Below, piece by piece: positions 57,325 to 64,000 of a stretch of DNA of 64,000 nt. The stretch comes from Diplodia intermedia (lineage: Eukaryota; Ascomycota; Dothideomycetes; Botryosphaeriales; Botryosphaeriaceae). Position 1 is the stretch's first letter; each line of letters opens with the position of its first letter. The notes under the pieces were generated by a model. The model was given only the letters and a program-made list of their open reading frames with translations. It was not told where the DNA came from and did not search any database. The DNA lies in assembly GCA_021495925.1 (NCBI GenBank), contig JAKEKT010000001.1, positions 434,001 to 498,000 on the forward strand, written 5' to 3'. The position numbers and the translations under genes were made by a program.

Positions 57325-59051
57325 GTGAGTTTACGACTCAGTTTTTCCCTCTTCGCGGGCACCTACAATGATAGTTTAATCACTCAAATACCTGCTCAAC
57401 TCTCTGATATCCACCATTTGGCTACTTTGATCCATTACTTGCTACTCCACTTCGTGGAAGATCGCTACGTGCTGAACAATTTTTAGCAAGCACTTGGAAA
57501 CATTACTCAACCGTTATCTTTCTGCATCCCTCCGGCCATACAGCTGTCAGTTGACGTGTTGGCAACACAACCCTATGAAAAAACGGAAAGGTGATTCGCC
57601 CAGACTTGATAAGTGCCAGCACTCCCCGCTAACGTCTTATTTGCACATGACACCTCGTGGCACAGCTGTTCTCATTCGTGTTTGCTATGCATCCATGCAA
57701 GCAAACGGGGCAAGGGAAACCAGGGTTCAATCCACGCCTTTGCCGCCCATTTGCTTCTCAGCTTGGAACCGCTCACGGTCGGGAGTCCTGTACTTGTGTT
57801 TGGGGCTTTACTCCGAGAGGAACATGATAAGAAACGAGGCTTGCCCATTCCCATACAACTTTGCATGCCTACGCAATGCCCTACAAAGTTCTGACCGGAG
57901 CTATGCCTTCTTTGGTCTTGGAAGCCCGGTGTGATTTCTCTACTAACCCAGCGTGCATTGTAGTTCATGTATTACAGGGCAATAGCATGGATAACCGCAG
58001 CTATCCGTGTGCCGACTTGGATATTGGCCGCGGGATGAACCGCTTGGGATCCCCGCACCAATCAGGTCTTGCTGGGGCATAGGTGCTTCTTGGTCAGCTC
58101 CTTGAAAGGAGTATTGCATGGCCTAGACTTCCTAGCGTATTTGTCACGCTGGCTGTGTAGCAAAGGCGGCCAAGGTAGCTTTCCATTCCTCAGCATCTTC
58201 CTGACCTCATCGAACCTCACAAATGGCTTAAGGAGGACACGAGCGGCGTGTGTATCTTTCCTACAAGAAAAAGCAATTCATTGCTTCGTCTCTCACAGTT
58301 CCATACTTACGCCTTGTGCCAGTTAGTAGGCGTTCTCGGCTTTGGCAGTAGTAGAGGGTCAGAAAACCCACGGATACCAATACGGCCATTCGCAACGTTT
58401 CGATCATGAGCTTCAAGCACTAATCACGACAACTATGCAATCGCTTCCTATGCCAAATTTCCTAACCAGCTCTCGTTAGAGGATCGAAGCCGATTCCTGC
58501 CTGAATATACCCATGTCTAGTGCTCTGTATCTTCGCCGGCTCTATGCCTCTACCGCGTGCAATAGAAGGAGGCAATTTCGGCAGAGTTTGAAAATGTACG
58601 ACATGAGTCAACGGCAGAGTCCGTATCGGGTAACACATGAAAGAGCTCGCCATCGTCACATTGCACCATCGACCGCAATAGGCGAGGCTTGCAGGAACAA
58701 TTCAGCTCCAGCCAGCAGCGTGGCAGCTTGATCTAGGGTGGACTTGACCAGCTTGCAGGTCCATATATCAATGCTTCGAGGTTCAGCTCTTGCGGGATTG
58801 GGATTACCATTTATTACCATCGACTATCAGCATCCTCCTGGACGATTCAGGCCATGGACTAATAGTGATTGTTTCTTGATGAACGCACCTCTGTTCCGTT
58901 TGTCCCAAACGGATCTTTTCTGGCTTGTCTTCTTGGATTAGCTGTCACGCCTCCAACGAGGCTACACCGAACGGACGCTTTCTTCTGTCTGAACACTCTC
59001 GCAATTTATGCACAGCATTTAGGAGAAGTGTTCTGAGAGTACTTCGGCCAG
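57325..59051. other. 1.7-kb gene-free stretch
   Basis: 3' flank of the dehydratase and upstream of the small Cys/His-module gene. Only short frames of poor protein character. Confidence 0.5.
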
Positions 59052-59726
59052 ATGTGCTACGTGCTCGTTCCGCGGTATACGATGTGCTCGCACGTCTCGC
59101 ACAGGCCTGCGCACTGGGGCCAACAACCCTGCACCAGAATCCAGCGAGCTCTGGACGAGATCAACAACCCTGAACACCACGGCCCCCTGCCCATCGATCC
59201 CGTGCTCCTCTCAGACCATCCAAGAACCCCATACAGCGGTCGCGTCTCGAGCAGAACACCGCCCAGACTTCCGCGACGTCCATCGGAAAGCCTGGCCGAA
59301 GAAGCTGCGCTTCGGAAACCAGCAAGCTCCGCAACGCCGGATGCGCTGCCCTTGCTCCCGTTCCAGATTCCAGACGGCTGTGTACGACAGCCAAGAATGG
59401 TCGAGAAGCCGGTGCACGGCTGGTGTCCGGACTGCGATTGGGAGCACGCGAGACGGATGGGCTGGCTGGGGAGAGGGGGAAAGGTGAGGGCGTGGGGACC
59501 GGCGGGGAGTGGCTGGGGTGGGAGCTGAGCGGGTTTGTCTTCTCTGGGTTTTCGGAGAAATAGGACAATTCAGAGAGATATGTCGACTGAATCAGAGCTT
59601 CAGCCTTCCGTTGATCCGAAGTCAACCCTGTCGGATGCTACAGTCGAAAGCGTGGGGTCGGAATCGCGATTAGCAAGCGAGCGCGGCAACAGCTCTGCCT
59701 CCGAGTCCAGACGCCGGAGTACGTAA
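59052..59726 (+). CDS. Small uncharacterised protein with N-terminal Cys/His module
   Basis: Exons 59052-59483 and 59574-59726 (194 aa). I cannot name the family. The N terminus MCYVLVPRYTMCSH gives Cys2-x9-Cys12-x-His14, followed by Cys27 in QQPCTRIQRAL, and there is a later pair in VHGWCPDCDWEH. The middle is Pro/Arg/Ser-rich. The second exon is Ser/Glu-rich, ends in SESRRRST and is joined in phase by a 90-bp intron with GTGAGG...CAG ends. If the intron is kept, the first frame simply runs to a stop at 59528 (158 aa). A consensus donor (GTAAGT) overlaps the final stop at 59723-59728, so a further exon cannot be excluded. Confidence 0.65.
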
Positions 59727-59935
59727 GTGGATGAATGAGGCTGGCGGGTTCGATGGGATTCGAGGGCGGGCTGGAGTTAAGAGAAGTCCGCCACCGGTCC
59801 GTGCGCGCCACACGTGATGATTTTTAAGACGTCACTTTGAAGCTGCCATTGCCGCGCCTCTCTCGCTCGTCTCCGCCTCTCTCCTCGCCCACCAGTCGCA
59901 CTTCCGCAACCGTCTGCCTGCACGTATCGCCCACC

Positions 59936-61075
59936 ATGGCGTTCATGCTCCGGCGACCCTTCGCCATCGCCTCGGCCCTGAGGCAGGCTCCCAAACCTTC
60001 TTCGACCATCGTCCGCGCCTTCCACAACACGCCGCTCAAGTCGGCGCCAAAGACCTTCTTTACCGCCAGGTCTACCGCGCCCTCGCTCGCCGCGTCGAAC
60101 AATGTCTTCCGTAATACCTTCCGCGCCTTCCGTCGCCACTACTCGCAGCCCTCGGCCACCACCTCGAACCCCGAATTCAGGCAGCGCTTGCTCTATGGCG
60201 CCGGAATCTTTGGAGGAACTCTTCTGGCCATCAACCTGTGAGTGCTCTCTGTTGGCACTCCCTGACGGCTGGCTCAAGCTAACATTCTACGTCCAGCATC
60301 TTCAATCGGGAAACCCGCGAGGATGGCGGCATGCCGCCCCACGAGCGCAGCTACCTGAACGACACTTTCCAGCACACTGGTCTTGGTATTGGCATCATTG
60401 CTGTGGCAGCACGTGCTCTGCACTTCAGCGGATGGAGCTACCGACTCATGAGCGCGAACCCCTGGGTTGTCGTTGGTGTTGGTCTCGTGGGATCCATCGG
60501 CTCCATGTACGCGTGCATGGCTACCAGCCCTGACAAGTATGTTGTCTCTCTTTCCCGGAATGAAAACTACACATGCTAATTTGGGTTCCAGCTACGTTCA
60601 GAAGTACGCTTTCTGGGGTCTCTTTAACGTGACGCAAGCCGCCCTCCTCTCGCCGCTCATGTTCCTCCAGCCCGCCCTGCTTGCTCGCGCCGGTCTCTAC
60701 ACGGTTGGTATGATGGGCTCCATCGCTTTTGTCGGCGCAACCGCCAAGCAGGAGAAGTATCTCTACCTCGGTGGCCCTCTCCTCGCCGGTGTTGCTATCG
60801 TCGCTCTCTCCGGTCTTGCGCCCCTGGTCCTGCCCGTCACCGCCACCCGTACCCTCATGTGGACTGAGAACCTGTGGCTCTACGGCGGTCTTGCCGTCTT
60901 TGGTGGTTTTACTCTGTACGATGTCCAGAAGGTCCTGCACCATGCCCGCATGGCTGAGCGTGGAGTGATGAAGCGTGACGCCGTCAACGAGGCTATCAGC
61001 CTTGAGATCGACTTTATCAACATCTTCATCCGCATGGTTCAGATCCTGGGCATGCAGCAGAGCAGGAGGAAATAG
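59936..61075 (+). CDS. Mitochondrial Bax inhibitor-1 family membrane protein (GHITM/TMBIM5-like)
   Basis: Exons 59936-60237, 60297-60536 and 60592-61075 (341 aa). The N-terminal ~75 residues are rich in Arg, Ser and Ala without acids (LRRPFAIASALRQAPKPSS, VRAFHNTP, FRAFRRHYSQ), a strong mitochondrial presequence. Seven or so hydrophobic segments follow, including LLYGAGIFGGTLLAINLIFN, WVVVGVGLVGSIGSMYACMA, GLYTVGMMGSIAFVGATA and LWLYGGLAVFGGFTLYDVQK. It ends with EAISLEIDFINIFIRMVQIL, the family signature with conserved acidic residues near the last helices. GHITM-like proteins sit in the inner membrane and affect cristae, Ca2+/H+ exchange and proteostasis. Confidence 0.93.
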
Positions 61076-61832
61076 ACGCCTCTTGATTTGATCTCTGAAT
61101 TGAGTCAAGGTGCGAAATGGAAAGCTCATTATAAGCAATAATCACTGAGGGCGTTGTTTAAGCGGTTACACATGGACCGCGATGCTTTTTACATCCCCGC
61201 TCTTGCACAATTAGCACCAGCAGGTTTTCTGTTTCTCTTTTGGCTTGGAGAGAAAATAGTCCTAAAATGAGAGAAAAAAAAACAATTGATAACTCTGGAA
61301 TGGATTGAGGACATACTTAACCTGAATGTCTACGGATGAGTGATTTGCGCCCTTGCACAATAGAGACCTCGGTAATTGCGGGGTCCGTATTCGCGTACGG
61401 CAGAACATCATGAACTATTCTGGCCTCTTCTCACTCAGTGCTATGCAACAAGGGTGTCGTCATGTCTTCTAGATCCCCAAGGCGCTATTTCCAAGAATTT
61501 TAAAATGTGATGTCATCACCACTATAAATGCTCGAGCACAAGCAGAACGTCAATACTTTCCACTTTTCAAGTGTGATTTTCTCATACATTTTGTGGCAGT
61601 TCTTCAATCACTGGACCAGGAAACGCGAATGTCTACAGAATGCGATTGATTTGTTATAGCTTCTTTGACTAGGTTATTTCTCTCTCGTTCCCGCTATTAG
61701 AATGAGAGGGAAAAAAAATATAACTACGAGTATGCGCTGACAATATCTACGGGTAATGAGATTGCTATTCCGCCTCCACATTATGAGCTCGCCCTTAGAA
61801 TGTTTTTCCACCACCCCTCTTACTCCCGACAA
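61076..61832. other. Intergenic, convergent 3' flanks
   Basis: AT-richer DNA between the stops of the Bax-inhibitor-like and tyrosinase genes. No gene. Confidence 0.5.
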
Positions 61833-63192
61833 CTACACGTAAACATAGCAGAACGGGCCGGCGAGGGTGCTCATGGCATCGCGAATGGTGATGGGATCGG
61901 CGGTATAGGCGAGGTCAAGCACATCGTCGAGCGTTGTGTTGGCGCTGGGCGGGCTATTGTTGAGCGTGAGGGTGCCGCCGACGGCGTAGGTGCGCGCGGC
62001 GACATCTTGGTTCTGCCACGTCCACCAGACGCGGTCGATCATTGAGTGGTGGAGGAAGAAGATCTTTTTCGGTGTCGTTTTGTTAGTTTGGAGCGCAAAG
62101 AAGATGGGAGATAGTATCAGCACATACAGGATCACCAGGAGAGGCAAAAAGATCTCCCCCAGGGTCGCCATTGACGGTTAAATGGCCGCCAGTGTGTGTA
62201 CCCATCTTGCCAGCTGGGAAGTCGCCCTGCATAACTGTTTGGAAGTCGGCAACATCGTCGTAAGTTTCGATGAGCGAGGAGGTGTTGAGGTCGTTGGTGA
62301 AGCGCGACGACACCCAGGGGTTGATGTCACGACGCAAGCAGCGAGGGTTCAGGCCGAGGCCATCAGCACGTGGGTTGGTCGTCAGGTTGGTGTAGGCGGG
62401 CGACACGGGGCCGAGGCGGGTCGTGAAGTTCTTGAACGGACCCGACGCGACACAGCCGCCGCCATCCGCCGGCGGGATCGTGATGTAGGGCGTCGCGGCC
62501 GCCGGCACGTACACGGGACTGTGCTCTTGGTACACGCCATCGCCCGACATGGATGTGTCCGAGCCGTCGAAGATGGGCGAGTTGCGAGGGTCTTCGGCGT
62601 ACTGCGGCCAGTTCCAGTACGGCTGCGTGCCCGTGTAGCCGCACTCGTTGCGGAGGGCTTGCTCGTACGACCAGGTAAAGTAGCGATGCCACGAGAGGAA
62701 GTTACCCTGGTTGATGTGTTCAGTACTCAGGTCTACAGATGGAGACGGTGCCACTTTCACTCACCGTTCCATGGATGGTCAGGGTCTGGTTGATGTGGGT
62801 GGCCACGAAATCGTCGTAACGGGTCACACATCCCGGGCAGAGCTCACTCGGAGTGATGGAAGGCTTCGTGGAGATGCATTGCACTGCTGAGATATATGCC
62901 TTCCTCTCCTCAGCAGAGAGAGTGCCCCTGCATTGCCGGTCAGTAATTGTTTACTGGCGGGCGTCGGCGAGGATACACACCACTCCCTCCGTACAGCTAC
63001 GTTCTCGAGCTTACAACTGTCTGAGAAATAGCCGTTGGCCTGGACATACTCCCCCAGATTTGCCAGAGCCTGCGCGGCCAGCCGGTCGGTCTTGAGCAGG
63101 AGCTTGTTCGCGGCGGCCTCTTTCTTCACAATGGCGGCGCCACTAGCAGCGCCCAAGAGCGTCACGGCGGCGACGACGTTCTCGAGGCGCAT
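61833..63192 (-). CDS. Secreted tyrosinase-like copper oxidase
   Basis: Exons 63192-62981, 62927-62765, 62706-62128 and 62063-61833 (394 aa). Signal peptide (NVVAAVTLLGAASGAA). Copper A ligands are His115 (FVATHINQ), His123 (TIHGTGNF) and His132 (LSWHRYF). Copper B ligands are His296 and His300 (HTGGHLTVNG) and His323 (FFLHHSMIDRVWW). The last two motifs lie on either side of the final intron. The protein stops soon after the core and lacks the C-terminal capping domain of classical latent tyrosinases, as in short secreted fungal tyrosinases. It oxidises phenols or aminophenols with O2; substrate preference cannot be read off. Confidence 0.94.
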
Positions 63193-64000
63193 TTTGGCGA
63201 GTGGGCCGAAGGTTGGACGACGAATGGGCTTGATGGGAAGTTCGGTAGTGGAAGGTGTGGCAGAAGCGGCGGCACTTGTCAATTTATTTGCTACGCCTTC
63301 TGTTTTTTTGCGCATGCAACTTCAGAGTTCTAGAAGGAGACGAAGGATCGGCTATGCAGGCGGTGTGGCACAGCGGTGGGTTCGGAGAATTGGTGTCAGC
63401 GAGGATTCGGGCGTTAATGCGCAGGCAAGCAGAGCGGTGATTGAGCTTCGGCAGTGTAGACCTCAAACAGGACGCAATTGCGAGGCAGCGCCACCACAGA
63501 CGGCTCTTGCACGGCAGTTGGTCGTATGATGGCAAGAACCGAGCTGGCTTTCCGTCCGTGAAGTACACAGTAGCCCCTCTCGCGCGACACTGGCGGCGCC
63601 GTTAGACTCGCAGGTGGCGGCGCCGGAGAAAAGCGGCAGCCAGTTAGAGTGGGCTCCGCGCTGATTATTTGCGTGTGCCGTGCCGCAATGTAGATGGGGG
63701 CCAAATTAAGGGAAAGGGTCTTGGAGGATGTAAGCGCCATTCGCCCGGTGTTGCACCGACGGGTTCACGATCTGATTGAAGTCGCAGCTGCTGGACAGCG
63801 TTTGAGTCTCAAACCGGCGTGCGCAGGAAGAACGTTGGATCTGTGTGGACCGATTCCCCTAGCACTTGTCAGGGTTCGGGGTCGCCCTCATTATTCAAAC
63901 GACACCACTTCAGGCAGAAAACGCCCCACTCGCTTAATCCACGCATGGCACATAGAACGTGCGGAAAATGCCAGCTTGCCACTTACTCTGTCAGGCAGGC
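63193..64000. other. Right edge, no gene called
   Basis: Promoter side of the tyrosinase gene and further DNA to the window edge. Short frames only; nothing recognised. Confidence 0.5.

Noticed and set aside
1..64000. Classical secondary-metabolite backbone gene, CRISPR array, rRNA or plasmid-like origin
   Set aside because: None was seen. No PKS, NRPS, terpene synthase or DMATS motifs occur, and no regularly spaced repeats.

Overview
The window is nuclear DNA of a filamentous ascomycete (Pezizomycotina). Signs of this are short GT-AG introns (mostly 48-140 bp), a fused alpha-beta tryptophan synthase, a Zn2Cys6 regulator, GPI-anchored CRH, GH28 and GH1 enzymes, a fungal tyrosinase, Nej1 and a DUF7580-type domain. 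A Dothideomycete is a weak guess; nothing fixes the class. I reconstructed about 23 multi-exon genes and checked that exon phases add up. There is one intron-bearing tRNA. I see no transposon with recognisable coding capacity, no CRISPR array and no rRNA.

Left end (1-17 kb): the tail of a Gly-rich protein, then a tryptophan synthase whose beta half is intact but whose alpha half has lost its phosphate-binding and loop-6 motifs. A gene-poor stretch follows. After it come a small Zn2Cys6 protein, an alpha/beta hydrolase and a flavin monooxygenase (convergent), a nitrilase and a secreted alpha/beta hydrolase (convergent), and a peroxiredoxin-like protein. These genes look like a small uncharacterised metabolic neighbourhood and are the best candidate for something new.

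Middle (17-44 kb): mostly conserved genes. In order: a universal stress protein-domain protein, a secreted GH1 glycosidase, a truncated DUF7580 gene, aspartate-semialdehyde dehydrogenase, mitochondrial D-lactate dehydrogenase, folylpolyglutamate synthase, tRNA-Leu(CAG), a CRH cell-wall transglycosylase, a large protein with an N-terminal Cys/His module, the end-joining factor Nej1, and the splicing-associated protein Cactin. Nej1 and Cactin share a 235-bp divergent promoter.

Right part (45-64 kb): a forkhead factor, a secreted GH28 exopolygalacturonase-type enzyme, ribosomal protein eS21, an alpha/beta hydrolase-phosphatase fusion, a dihydroxyacid dehydratase with an 8-nt microexon and no obvious mitochondrial presequence, a second protein with the same N-terminal Cys/His spacing, a mitochondrial Bax-inhibitor-type membrane protein, and a secreted tyrosinase. 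The last 0.8 kb holds no gene I can support.

Long intergenic stretches (2.5 kb at 4.1-6.7 kb, 2.3 kb at 10.6-12.9 kb, 2.0 kb at 46.7-48.8 kb, 1.7 kb at 57.3-59.1 kb) contain only short or unconvincing reading frames.
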